From Spisula solida (lineage: Eukaryota; Mollusca; Bivalvia; Venerida; Mactridae), in assembly GCA_947247005.1 (NCBI GenBank), contig OX365960.1, positions 20,026,533-20,090,532 on the forward strand: a stretch of 64,000 nucleotides of DNA. The letters are read 5' to 3'. The stretch's first letter is position 1. Each line of letters starts with the position of its first letter. Below are positions 44,042 to 55,810 of this stretch, in pieces. Position numbers and translations under genes: made by a program. The notes beneath the pieces are model-generated. The model saw nothing but the letters and a program-made list of their open reading frames with translations. It had not been told where the DNA came from and searched no databases.

Positions 44042-44641
44042 AAGACAGAAGGGAAGATAATCGACACATTAAAGGAAGATAATCGAGGCATTAAAGGAAG
44101 ATAATAGTTGAGACATTACAGGAAGATAATCCAGGCATTAACGGAAGATAATAGTCGAGACATTAAAGGAAGATAATAGTTGAGACATTAAAGGAAGATA
44201 ATTGAGGCATTAAAGGAAGATAATCGAGGCATTAAAGGAAGTTAATCGAGGCATTAAAGGAAGATAATAATCGAGACATTAAAGGAAGATAATCGAGACA
44301 TTAAAGGAAGATAATCGAGACATTAAAGGAAGATAATCAAGGCATTAAAGAAAGATAATCGAGGCATTAAAGGAAGATAATCGAGGCATAAAAGGAAGAT
44401 AATAGTCGAGACATTAAAGGAAGATAGTCGAGACATTAAAGGAAGATAATCGAGACTAAAGGAAGATAATCGAGACATTAAAGGAAGATAATCAAGGCAT
44501 TAAAGGAAGATAATCAAGGCATTAAAGGAAGATAATAGTCGAGACATTAAAGGAAGATAATCCAGGCATTAACGGAAGATAATAGTCGAGACATTAAAGG
44601 AAGATAATAGTCGAGACATTAAAGGAAGATAATCGAGACAT
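44042..44641 (+). repeat. 22/25-bp tandem array abutting a start codon
   Basis: About 25 units of GGAAGATAATCGAGRCATTAAA (22 bp), with a 25-bp variant carrying an extra AGT (GATAATAGTCGAG). The last unit ends GACATTAACA directly before the ATG of the palmitoyltransferase. An in-frame TAA about 30 bp upstream closes the frame, so the array is not translated as part of it. Confidence 0.93.
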
Positions 44642-44646
44642 TAACA

Positions 44647-45627
44647 ATGTTTCGTTTATTTAATGTATTAAGGAAGCCGAATCGTCTTGATGAGTATGCG
44701 GCTACAGAGAAACGAGGACTATTGTGGTACTTAACCAGTACTCGAGGTCACATTCTACTTCTACATTGTATGGGACAAATCTATGTGATCACATTCTGTC
44801 TGGCTGTTTGCTGGGCATCCGTCTCGTTAGGTCTACCTCTGATATACCAAGAATCACCATGGCAACTCACATATGCTCAATACTTGATGAAGTACATATG
44901 TTTCTGTATAATCTCCAATTATTTACTGACTGTTTATCATGCTAGACGGTCGCACTGTGGAGGAACTGACGGGAACAACTTACCTACCCGAAACATACAC
45001 ATGTCTAGTAGCATTCAAACAACATCCAATGGGAATAACTCCGGCACCGACTCGGAGTTACGTTTATGCTCATATTGTGATATTAAAGTCCCACCTCGTG
45101 CTCGTCATTGTGCTATATGTCAAACCTGTATACTCAAGAAGGATCATCACTGTTTCTTTACTGGCTGTTGTATAGGCTTCTATAATCAGCGATATTTCAT
45201 GACATTTTGTGTATTTGGAATTATTGGCGGTACTTGGGGACTATATAACCTTGGTACATACCTGTCAGTCAACTATGCTTCGTTCTTCAGTCTTCAGATA
45301 TTCAAATACTTTCTGCCGGCGTGTTTCATGATGTGTGTATTTGGGTATGTGACACTCTTCGATGCTCTGCTAGTGTTACTGTTCTACCTACATTTTACGA
45401 GCACGGCAACATCGTATTACTACTTTGCCTGGGAGATGTATATCATTTACCGTGGACAGACAAGTTACGAATGTGTGAAAGGTCAGAAGATATACAGTGA
45501 TAAGTTTTGGATGAATATGCGGTCAGTGTTTGGACCTTACTGGCTCATAGGTTTTTTATTTCCGGTTCCTATTCTGACAAATGAAGGAGATGGAAAGTCG
45601 TGGAAGTTAAGACATAAAACAGCATAG
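44647..45627 (+). CDS. ZDHHC22-like: DHHC palmitoyltransferase, ZDHHC22-like (intronless)
   Basis: 326 residues in one exon. Protein S-acyltransferases of this family attach palmitate to cysteines of membrane proteins at the ER/Golgi or plasma membrane. Hydrophobic segments lie at about 42-66, 78-97, 184-207 and 222-250. The Cys-rich domain starts at C141 and holds the catalytic DHHC at 166-169 (KKDHHCFFTGCCIGFYNQRYF runs 164-184, split here for reading). RGQTSYE at 270-276 is a TTxE-like motif after the fourth segment. The N-terminus (RLFNVL), the DHHCFFTG block, the RGQT motif and a C-terminus of the form FGPYWLIGFL are closest to ZDHHC22; ZDHHC24 is the alternative. It is longer than human ZDHHC22 (about 260 as I recall), through a longer N-terminus and a Ser/Asn-rich insert at 101-138. 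The ATG follows an in-frame TAA. No clear AATAAA lies close after the stop. Lack of introns may mean a retrocopy, but the frame is intact. Confidence 0.92.
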   Translation: MFRLFNVLRKPNRLDEYAATEKRGLLWYLTSTRGHILLLHCMGQIYVITFCLAVCWASVSLGLPLIYQESPWQLTYAQYLMKYICFCIISNYLLTVYHARRSHCGGTDGNNLPTRNIHMSSSIQTTSNGNNSGTDSELRLCSYCDIKVPPRARHCAICQTCILKKDHHCFFTGCCIGFYNQRYFMTFCVFGIIGGTWGLYNLGTYLSVNYASFFSLQIFKYFLPACFMMCVFGYVTLFDALLVLLFYLHFTSTATSYYYFAWEMYIIYRGQTSYECVKGQKIYSDKFWMNMRSVFGPYWLIGFLFPVPILTNEGDGKSWKLRHKTA

Positions 45628-45684
45628 AAATGTATCAATTGTATTAATGCAAGTGTAGTAATGAACAGAACACGTGGAAGAGAA

Positions 45685-46026
45685 TTATTCAATGGTATGG
45701 GCTTGATTTACATCCTGGTTTAAATCCGTTGATACAAGGATTGAAGGAATGCTGATTTCAACTTGATTTATTTTAGTTGGAATGTACGCGCATTGTTTTT
45801 CACCCATCGAAGTAGCTGACTGTAGCCTTAGTGAAATTGGTCTGGGGATTTGACAAATACGTGCGATCAAGGTGTTAGCTGAAGGCACTTGATTCAAAAG
45901 GACAGAATCACTGTACCATATTTCGGGGATAACCACCATTGAATATTTACGGTAATCAAGTTTGCTTGTGTTTATCTTGATTGTGACTTGGAATCCAGGA
46001 ACTATATTGATCTCAACTATTAACAA
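45685..46026 (-). other. Open frame of 113 codons, unrecognised
   Basis: Minus-strand ATG to stop, with ordinary amino-acid mix (starts MLIVEINIVPGFQVTIK; contains VVIPEIWYSDSVLLNQVP and MGEKQCAYIPTKINQ). It looks more protein-like than most chance frames here, but I recognise no family and see no splice sites. It could be a fragment of a mobile-element protein. It is tail-to-tail with the palmitoyltransferase gene. Confidence 0.3.
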
Positions 46027-46144
46027 TTAACACTTAACTTAAAGATGGAGGTATTCATCTTGTGTTGTGTAATGAAATCCAGCCATAGAAGCCAAATGTA
46101 TTCATCTGATTGGACAAACTTGTTTGCTGTTGCTATTGACAACC

Positions 46145-46290
46145 TAGTATTAAAGGAACCTGCTAGCTGTCATTTCTATTATCTAGACTTACTGGTGCCT
46201 AGACCAGAACCTGATTAAGGACCCTACTAGCTGTTGTTTCTATTATCTAGACTTGCTGGTCACTAGACCAGAACCTTGACCACTGTTTCT
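46145..46290. repeat. Local tandem duplication
   Basis: CTGCTAGCTG ... TTTCTATTATCTAGACTT-CTGGT ... CTAGACCAGAACC occurs twice in a row, with a partial third (TTTCTATGATCTAAATTACT). Confidence 0.75.
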
Positions 46291-46309
46291 ATGATCTAAA
46301 TTACTGGTG

Positions 46310-46727
46310 CAGTGATTTTTTTTGGCTATTTTTACGGCCGAATACAGGCCCCTTCCCCTAGCAAAATAACCTCCATTTTTCCCAAAAAATAATATTTTTT
46401 TCCCAAAAAGGCAGGTTTCAAAGCAACAACATAATAATAATAATAACGACTTTCTTTTAAGAGGCAACACAGTTGGGCAAGCCCAGTCTTCCCTGTGAGC
46501 CTCTAGCAGTATACATGTAGCTGTTTTAAAGTCAAAACAATATATTTTCTAACTTGCAAAGGTCGTTGCCACATATGACTAGAGTATTATCAGTAGAAAA
46601 TACAAAATATGACCACTTTTAACCCAAACAAACTTTTTTAATAATTCCCCATTTCGCGAATTGTCGTGCTAAAATCTCCCAATTTTAAAGGCACAGGCTG
46701 CTATATTTTCTTCAAGAAAAATCACTG
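46310..46727. mobile_element. hAT-like MITE, CAGTGATTTTTTT family (copy 2)
   Basis: Starts CAGTGATTTTTTTTGG and ends GAAAAATCACTG. TGGTG flanks both sides (46,305-46,309 and 46,728-46,732). The ends are shared with 25,926 and 55,811; the interior differs. Confidence 0.85.
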
Positions 46728-46979
46728 TGGTGTCTGGACCAGTAAGTTTGATACATGCCTGAGACAACTACTACAATGAATCAATAAGTGTTACTCTTTA
46801 ATACTTTGTTCAGCAAATTGCAAGTACCAGCAGTTTAGATGAGAATTATAACTATAATCATGTTTTTCTTGATCGTTCAGGGTGACCTATAAATGTTTGT
46901 TTGGTGTTACCCGATATAATCTTAAAGTGGGAAGGTATAGGTACATTTGAAGCTAAGGATTTTTCAAAAATAGTTTTTA

Positions 46980-48740
46980 TGCCTTCAAAGGGTGGCATAT
47001 TAAAATTGAACCATCTGACTGTCCGTACGCACCCACTTGTAGTTGTGGGGTGTGGAACAATAGGCTATATTTAGATTCTATTCATTCCGTTGCTTACGGT
47101 GTGCAAAATGTTGTTTATGGGGTTTTACAAACAAAAGGATGAACAAAAGAAAACCCCACAATGTCAAGTCAGTGAGAATGTCCGTCCGTCCATCCATTTG
47201 TCAGGGCATTCAGGTTAAAGTTCTTAATTAAGTTAAATATTTTGTTTACTATCAATGCTATTGCATTGAAACTTGGCACACTTATTTAGTATCATAAGTC
47301 AATCATACTAGACAAGGGCCATAACTCTAAGATGATTTTTAAAGGAGTTATGGCCCTTTTCAATCTAAACATTTTGGTTTAAGTTTTTTAAAAAGTTGAC
47401 TATTTTGTTTACTGTTGATGCTATTGCTTTGAAACGTGACACACTTATTTATTTAATTATTCGACTCCAAAAGACAAGGGCCATAACTCTAGGATGATTT
47501 TGTTATGGCCCTTTTTTAATTTAACTCAATGGAGTTATGTCCCTTTTTGAACTTGGACACTTTGGTAACTTAAAGTACCATCGACAGTGTGTCCCCAAAA
47601 AACGGGGACCTGCCTAAAACCATTATAAACAAAACGTAAGAAAATTTATACGCTACTACGATAATAAATACGTAATTATTGATTTACACTAGTTGTCGTT
47701 ATTACTTTTTAAAATGTTTATAAAAATGAGTTTTAGTGAACAATTATCATGACATGGTTTCATCTATTAAAAATGTAAATGTTCAACAAACGACACACTA
47801 CTTTTTTCAACGACTAACTGCTGTGACGGTATGACCGGCTTTTAACTGAACAGAAAAAGAAGCTCCATGGCAAAAAAGAAAAAGCATTCCAATAGTAGCC
47901 TCCACTTCAGTGGAGGCGACGATAACTTAGTTAATTGTTAATGAATATGACTGTTCTTTTGTGAGTGTATAAAAGTGATTTCTACTTTTAAATTATGTAC
48001 ATTTTTGTACTTGTTAATATGTTTTGCTTAAAAACAGGAAGTGATGTCATCATTTTACCTATGGCGTTATTTCCTGTTTTCTTTTGCTGAATTACATGGA
48101 AAATGTCATCATTTGATAAGACCTTTTTTGTCGGAGCGTTCAATATGAGAAACAATGTTTTAAAGTCACAGAGGTGATGAAAATCTTGTTAAAATCGAAG
48201 AACTTTGCATTGAAATAATGAAAGCGGGGAAAAAGTGGTGAGTTTACTAAATAAAAGGGAAGCAGACAACCTTCAAAATATTCATTAGAAATCACCAAAA
48301 AAGCAAAATATAAATGAATATCAATTTATTATTATTATTTAAAACAATAAACAAGGAAGCTTAGTTACAATCTAAAGATAACAAGGTACTTTGTGTATGC
48401 AGATCCACTATTCTTGACTATGGGACACCTGAGATTTCATTCCGGGTTAGCATGTAAATCTATGTTAATGAACACGCTTAAATTCTTTGCTCACTTTATG
48501 CTAATATACTGAAACATTTGTTTGAAAACATGGGAGGTAACTCCAGGTATTTGACAAAATAATCACAATTATAATGATGGTATTTAAAACTGTGTTTATC
48601 CCTCAGTGCTTTGTCACATTGACAATGTGTTATTGATAAAAGAGACAAAGTTACAAATGTTTAACCTAGGTCCCCGTTTTTTTGGAAACACTGTACATCA
48701 CACTTTGGGGGCATATGTCCCTTACAGTGACAGCTCTTGT
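46980..48740. repeat. Tandem-core element interrupted by another TIR element
   Basis: Two units of about 180 bp (ATTTTGTTTACT-TTGATGC, ACAAGGGCCATAACTCTA) lie at 47,215-47,560. The sequence resumes at 48,694 with CACTTTGGGGGCATATGTCC and GACAGCTCTTGTTTTA, the kind of tail such elements carry. The gap is filled by 47,587-48,693. Confidence 0.65.
47587..48693. mobile_element. 1.1-kb TIR element with CAGTGT-AACGGGGACC ends
   Basis: CAGTGTGTCCCCAAAAAACG GGGACC on the left is mirrored by GGTCCCCGTTTTTTTGGAAA CACTG on the right. Non-coding. Internal features: a palindrome CCTCCACTTCAGTGGAGG near 47,901, a hairpin-like CAGGAAGTGATGTCAT region at 48,038. No clean target duplication. Confidence 0.75.
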
Positions 48741-48761
48741 TTTACCATTTTTACACTTTTT

Positions 48762-49904
48762 AGCTCACCTGTCACAAAGTGACAGATACAGAGTGAGCTT
48801 TTGTTATCACTCTTCTTCCGTCGTCCGTCCATCGTCACTAGAGGTAACAATTTTGACCTAATCTTCATGAAACTTGGTCACAATGACCATATTGACCATC
48901 TTGAGCAACAAAATCTAGGTCGAGTTTGATATTGGGTCAACCGGGGTCAAAAACTAGGCCACAAGGTCAAATCATAGAAAAACCTTGTGTAATCACTAGA
49001 AGTCACAATTTTGACCTAATCTTTATGAAACTTGGTCACAATGATTATCTAAAAAAATATAGCTTAAATTCGATATTGGTTCATCTTGGGTCAAAAACTA
49101 GGTCACAAGGTCAAATCAAAGAACCATCATTTGTAGTCACCAGAGGTCGCAATTTTGACCCAATCTTTATAAAACTTTGTCACAATGATCATCTTTATAA
49201 AATCTAGGTCAAGTTCGATATTGCGTCATCTGCGGTCAAAAACTAGGTCACTAGGTCAAATCATAGAAAAATATTGTGTAGTCACTATAGAGGTCACCAT
49301 TTTAGCCTAATCCTTATGAAACTTGGTCACAATGATCATCTCAATAAAACCTAGGTCAAATTCGATATTGGGTCGTCTGGGGCAAAAACTAGGTCACTAT
49401 GTCAAATTACAGGGCTTGCATGCACTGCTACGACAAGTGAGCGACCTAGGGCCCTGTGGGCCCTTGTGTTATAAAACCCCGTAACAATGATCATCTCAAT
49501 AAGATCTAGGTCAAGTTTGATAGTGGGTCATTGGGGGTCAAAACTAGGTCATAAGGTCACATCATAGAAAAACCTTGCATACTCTTTAGAGGTGACACTT
49601 TTGACATAATCTTTATGAAACCTGATCACAACAATTTCCTCAACAAAATCAAGGTCTAGTTCAATATTAGGCCATCTTGGGTTAAGAACCAGGTCACTAG
49701 GTGAATTCATAGAAAAAACCTGTGAATACTTTAGAGTCACAATTTTGAATCTAAATGAAATGGTCACAATGATCATCTTAACTAAATCTAGGCCAAAGTC
49801 ATTATAGGGTCATCTGGGGTAAAAAAAGGTCACTGTCAAATCATAATGCTTGCATGCACTACTACGACAGGTGAGCGACCTAAGGCCCTTTGGGCCCTCT
49901 TGTT
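48762..49904 (+). mobile_element. Tandem-repeat-containing MITE, AGCTCACCTGTC family
   Basis: Starts TAGCTCACCTGTCACAAAGT (with a GTCAC-AAA-GTGAC hairpin) and CCGTCGTCCGTCCATCG. It then has about six units of roughly 150 bp with GAAACTTGGTCACAATGATC, ATCTAGGTCAAGTTCGATAT and AAAAACTAGGTCAC. It ends GACAGGTGAGCGACCTAAGG CCCTTTGGGCCCTCTTGTT. GACAGGTGAGC mirrors the start. A second end module (GACAAGTGAGCGACCTAGG) occurs inside at about 49,430-49,472, so this may be two fused copies. The design matches pearl-type bivalve elements. Confidence 0.85.
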
Positions 49905-51825
49905 GTGTATTTTTTCCTGAACAGAAAGGCCAAAAAAGGTAAGACGCTGGGATTTTTATGTGTAGGTAGGGTAACCCGATACTCTTGTTTGATACATTCA
50001 CACAAAACAATGTATCCTCTTTCCTTATAATGGTTTCAGTCAATTAAGAATCAACGTTCTATGTTTGCCAGAAACATTGGTGCAAGCTTGAAAAATGTTT
50101 AGAACATTACAGCTGGTCTTTAATCTACACAAATTTACCAACGTTTTTTGTCTGTGAAGTTTATTTGTAAAAATTATAACTATTTTAATGACCCGGGATG
50201 TGCTAGTTTTAATTTAATAATGTTTCATATGTCAAAGAAATCCTATTTTTTGAAGGATTCAAAGTGAAATATTTTTAGGTTATGTACATCAACCTTTCAT
50301 CTAATGCTTAACATAAATTTATTTACATCAAATGTCTTCAGAGAGTGAAGCACCCTGGTTTTTTCTAAAGGCCCACTGACATAGTCACACTTTTTCTTTT
50401 TTTGTTACAAAATCACAGAAAAAAAGCTTAAATTCATAAAAACTAGATTCATGAACATTATTAGGAAATGTATCCTTGTATCCCACGTAATGGAACCTTA
50501 TTTTCCACTCTCTGTGCTATAGAAATGTATCGTAGTTTTTTCTTGTATCCCACGTAATGGAACCATATTTTCCACTCTTTGTGCTTTATTTTTTCAAAAT
50601 AAGGGGATGGATATAAATATATTTATAAGCTATAAAATAATGATAATAATAATAACAATATGAATTAAATTCGTCTCATACACTATTGTTTTGAAACATC
50701 AACTCATTTTTAACCCATTTATTTATGCTACTCTTCATTTTTACCAAAGATCATCCTCTTTACACAGTTAATACTTCCACTTTTGAACACTTACAAAAAT
50801 AACTTAACAAAGGGAACTTCAATATATCTGCGCTAGGTTGAACAATATAATGAACGTTATGAGCATTTGTCTTTTGCTTAAATGAGTGATATCAAGTTAC
50901 ATACCTTACAAGATATTTTCTTCAGTATCACGCTAATGGCATTGACACCGTGTACCTTCTGTGTCAGTGAAGTTTTCTTCCTTGTCACGTATTTTAATGA
51001 ATTTGTAGCAATCTTCTTCCCTGTCACTTATTTAAATGATTTCGGTGCAATCTTCTTTTCTGTAACTTAATGCGATATATTCGGTGCAATCTTCTTCTCT
51101 GTAACTTAATACGATATATTCGGTGCAATCTTCTTCTCTGTAGCTTAATTAATACGATATATTTGGTGCAATCTTCTTCTCTGTAACTTAAGGTAAATTT
51201 CTATTCATGGGATTAGTTGCAATCAAAACAATTCATTGCCAAACCCATTGATTTTCAACGGTCATCCTTTTGTGCCCTTTGTTAGCTAAATCAACAGATA
51301 CACACACACTTTACACTTTAAAATAATCAGCTGTGTGTAAATCGAATTTGTCAATTCTAGTAATAAAGTGGTCAAACGTTTTTATACAATGTGTGGATAT
51401 CATTAATATAATTTATTAGGGAAGTAGTCGAGCACCTGGATAAAAGATTGGAAAACACAACAATGTGATTTATATTAAATTTGAGTAAGTACATTTTACA
51501 GGATTTTGACACAAAAAATGACAATTTTCAATTGTAAATAAAACACCTTTTATAAAATAGTTTTTCATTTTTTGATATGAATATCCTTTACATATATGTA
51601 AATTTTCAATTTAGCATAATGATTTTTATTAAAAAACCTGATGGTGACTTGAAAAAATAAATTATTTTCTGATATGGTTATACACTGATGGGTTCAATTT
51701 CAGCTACCCAAGTTACCTTAATACGATAAATTCTGTGTATTATCTTCTTCCCTGTAACTTAATGCAATGAATTCAGTGCAATCTTCTTTCGGGTCACCTG
51801 AGTCACTTATTGTTAAGGCATTAAT
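49905..51825. other. Intergenic; two short tandem duplications
   Basis: No gene seen. 50,470-50,600: TATCCCACGTAATGGAACC-TATTTTCCACTC occurs twice, about 75 bp apart. 51,040-51,190: a 44-bp unit CGGTGCAATCTTCTTCTCTG TAACTTAATACGATATATT is repeated about four times, with further diverged copies at 50,940-51,040 and 51,715-51,785. Confidence 0.6.
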
Positions 51826-52932
51826 ATACGCCCGTTGAAAACGGTACGTATTATGTGAACACCCTTGGCGGGGGTGCGGGGGTGCGGGCGGGCGGGCGGC
51901 GGCGGCGTCCAGTAATTTGTCTGTACTCTAGCACAAACAGTTTTCATCCGATCATCTTCAAACTTGCTGACATTGCTAATGGGCATAATATCTAGACCAA
52001 GTTTGATTATAGGCCAAATCGGTCTAGGCCTTATTGGGTTATGGTCCTTTAATTACCAAATAAGTATGAAATTGTCCTTGTCTGTACTCTTACGCTAACA
52101 GTTTTCATCCGATCATCTTCAAACTTGCTGACAATACTAATGGGCATAATATCTAGGCCAAGTTCGATTATAGGCCAAATCGGTCTAGGCCTTATTGGGT
52201 TATGGTCCTTTAATTACCAAATAAGTATGAAATTGGCCTTGTCTGTACTCTTACGCTAACAGTTTTCATCCGATCATCTTCAAACTTGCTGACAATGCTT
52301 ATGGGCATAATATCTAGGCCATGTTTGATTATAAGCCAAATCGGCCTAGGCTTTATTTGGTTATGGTCCTATAATTACCAAAATAAATGTGAAATTGACC
52401 TTGTCTGTTCTTTAGTGCCAACAGTTTTCATCTGATCATCTTCTAACTTTGTGACAATGCTAATGCGAATAATATCTAGGCCAAGTTAGATTATAGGCCA
52501 AGTCGGCCTAGGCCTTACTGGGTTATGGGCCTTTAATTACCAAATAAGTATGAAATTGGCCTTGTCTGTACTCTAACGCAAATAGTTTTCATCCGATCAT
52601 CTTCAAACTTTGTGACAATGCTTATGGGCATAATATCTAGGCCAAGTTCAATTATAGGCCAAATCGACCTAGGCCTTAAATGGTTATGATCCTATAATTA
52701 CCAAAATCAATGTGAAATTGACCTTGTCTGTTCTCTAGTGCAAAGAGTTTTCATCCGAGTATCTTCAAACTTGGTGACAATGTTCATGGATATAATATCT
52801 GAGACAAGTTCAATTGTAGGCCAAATCAGCCTAGGCCTTCTTGGGTTATGGTCCTTTAATTAAAAAAAATGTTGGATTGTTTTTTTTCATTCAACATGCC
52901 CTGAGACTCACCATGCCCCAAGACGGGCGTAT
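51826..52932 (+). mobile_element. Tandem-repeat-containing MITE, ATACGCCCGT family
   Basis: Ends ATACGCCCGT and ACGGGCGTAT. Next to the left end is a very G-rich stretch (51,867-51,909; GGCGGGGGTGCGGGGGTGCG and GGCGGGCGGGCGG), able to form a G-quadruplex. The core is about six units of roughly 175 bp: GTTTTCATCCGATCATCTTC, CATAATATCTAGGCCAAGTT and GGTTATGGTCCTTTAATTAC. Non-coding. Its left end-G-rich-tandem core-right end layout parallels 48,762 although the sequences differ. Confidence 0.88.
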
Positions 52933-53835
52933 TTTGTGACATTTTGGCACTCTAGTTAACAATTGACCTAATGTCTTTCTATTTCCATAATTACATTGAA
53001 ATGTTAGTTTTAAGTCACGTTTGGTGGATCGGGTGGATCAGGTAATGGCAAGTTAAGAAGCCATAAAACGCCTTTCAATTTCTATGTCTCTCAAAATAAA
53101 CAGTTTTTGTAATGAAAACAGCCCATGCTCGCCCCTCACATGAAGAGTTATCATTAATAATTTAATGTGTAAGTTTATATAATTATTCAATGGTTGAATC
53201 AAGCTAAATTAACCCTAATTCCTTATATTAATCAAACCTACCACAAACTTAAGTTAAAAATCCTCCACCACTGTACACGCGTTCTCAAAATTTGGGCCAA
53301 TCTGGATGGTACAGAAATGAAAAATCTGACCTTTAAGTTCATTAAAAACATCTATCTGACATGAAAGTCGAACATCTTTAGCAACATTTTTCATACATGC
53401 CCTCATCAATAAACACATACATTTTTCTACGTTGTTGTTTGAAACAAGCATGTGTTTTCATCAGTGTATTTTACGTTATGACTGCATATATGATATAGTG
53501 ACTAACCTAAAGAAAACAACAATGATGTTCAGTAATGCTTTGGTTATTTTTAATACTCGAATACAACTCATCTTCACATACCAACTGTATGAAAACAATA
53601 AACTATCAGTATATTTATGAAACCGGTATGTACATTATTACATTCAATTTTGTTTTCACTCTTTTTAACACTCATTTAGTTTCTTATATATTTTGATTAG
53701 TAGTACAAATTCATAAAAGTCTCAGTGTTATATTCAAAAACATAAGTCATAACCTAAGGCACTACTTAATAATTTGGGTCAGTATCTAAGATAATCTGGC
53801 TACGTACATATATTAAGGTGCGTGTTTTTGTACTG
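52933..53835. other. Intergenic; no gene seen
   Basis: AT-rich; frames of 60-65 codons on each strand (53,254-53,451 and 53,432-53,620) lack known content or splice structure. Confidence 0.45.
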
Positions 53836-54930
53836 AAGTAATCGTCACGTAAAATTCAAGAGAAACTCGTCAACCAATACTAGAATAAAACGCTACGTGT
53901 TTTGTTGAAGTGACGTGTCTGGCCTCATATTTTCGAATTATTTGCATGAGTGTACCAGAAAAAATCAAATACACGACGATATAGCTTCTAGTGATTAGTT
54001 AACGCGTTGAACAAAATGTTGTCACGTAAACTACTACTATAAAGTAAAAAGGACATTAAACACGAAACTAGAACATAAGAAATATAATCTTATAGGTTTT
54101 GAAACACAAAAACATGATTTTCCGTTAATACATACCAAAATAAAAGCTAAACACGCTAAACATGCTTTAGAGTTTTGCCATGTAAAATATTGACTGTCAC
54201 GTAAAATACCAGTTTTGAAACCTGTTCTAAACAACAATTAACAAACCCCAAACCTTAAATCCGGAAGCAGAACTTGTGCAAATAACATATTAATATCACA
54301 TACTATTTAAAAAGATACCTCGGAGTCCCATAAATGTACATGATTCTATGAGAGCCCTGTTCAGTCATCAGAACGTTTGAAGAATCGCATCCATTTCCCA
54401 GTAGACACGGGTTGATCAAATTTGCACTGTATATTACTTTCGTTTTTATGCAATGACATTTAAATAAAAGAAATATCATATCACCATTACTTGAGCCTAT
54501 AAAACAATAAATCTTTGCCAATGTGCCAACAATGTATTGCTGTATTGGCTCCAACAACTGTGGACATATTTTGTATTTTACGTGACGTGATTGTACACAC
54601 ATTTGCTTTCATTATATGCAATAATTTGTCATAAATGAACGAAAATATGCTAGTGTATATAACATTCATGTCACAGGCAGCATTGCTTCTCATCAAACTT
54701 TATAACTGCAATAATTTATTTCATTTAATGTATACAAATGAACTGGAAATTTTACTTCCTTACTCTTTCAACTTCCGATGTCAAATATCCAGTTTGATTA
54801 ACATGCAAACTATGCAAAAACTAATCATTAAGAGAAATCAAAAACTAAAATAACATTGTAAGTCCTCGAATGCAAAAACCAAGCGTACGTTAAACAGGAA
54901 TTTCAAATATTGAACTTAAATTTTACGTGA
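53836..54930. promoter_or_regulatory. Cluster of GTCACGTAAA motifs
   Basis: GTCACGTAAA (or inverse TTTACGTGAC) occurs at about 53,843, 54,016, 54,196, 54,578 (inverse) and 54,922 (inverse); related GTGACGTGTC lies at 53,909. Gaps are about 173, 180, 382 and 344 bp, near multiples of 170-190. The motif contains a CRE/bZIP-like ACGT core. A regulatory role is only a possibility; remnants of a decayed satellite would give the same spacing. Confidence 0.3.
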
Positions 54931-55810
54931 CGAATACAAACATGCTGACCATACGGTAGACACTCAGTATGACTTTAGTTCTAGAATATTTATTACGTTG
55001 CACCATGTTCTTTCAAGAATAAACTGAAGTTATAACACACATGTCAATAAATAAAAATTTCTGTTGAAAAGCAAATAATAGGTCATTCAAAATAAACATA
55101 CCCTAAATTTTATTTTTATTCAAATACCAAAGTTTTTTCATGTACATACCGACTGTAAACATCAAATGCGTCAAAAAGACACAGTATATAAGATATGGTT
55201 CATGTCACTGTTAGTGCTGCCATCTCGCTTTTTTTAAAACAGCGCACTGGTTTTTGAAATAAGATTCCTATTCCGTATCACACATTCTTCAAACCAGAAT
55301 TCTTTAAAAAGCACTTTGAATATGTCATCGTTATATGTCTCGTCTGTGGTCTTTCAGAATATGTACGGTGATATCATTGATCTGCAAAAACAAATACATT
55401 AGCTATAAAAATGTTTTTATTATTTAAATAATATACATTTAAGTTGATTTATTATAAGCACCATTACTATGTACACAATGCGAATAGGTCGTGGAAGCGA
55501 TATTATAAATAAACGCTTCGTTTCTTTTCATTTGAGGCCCACATGGAAGATTGGGAAACCAAATGTGTAGCCTCGTTTTTATAAAGGCTTTACTTACTTA
55601 CTTACATACTTACTTTTCAAGTCCAAATAATCAAACAATTCAGTAGAGTTGTTTGTGCTATGTCCTTACAGTTTATGTCGTAGAAACAAAACGCTGTACA
55701 TAAAGCCCACTCAGAGAAGATTCATCTGATATGCTGTAGGTTGATATGCGATCTTTTTGCAAGTCTCTTTAGTCTTTTGTCATCGAATGAAATATAATTA
55801 TGTTGTTAAG
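54931..55810. other. Intergenic; no gene seen
   Basis: No exon recognised. ACTTACTTACTTACATACTT microsatellite at about 55,591-55,614. Confidence 0.45.

Noticed and set aside
48926..49207. 93-codon frame in the AGCTCACC element
   Set aside because: Internal repeat of the peptide pattern follows the 150-bp core units; non-coding element.
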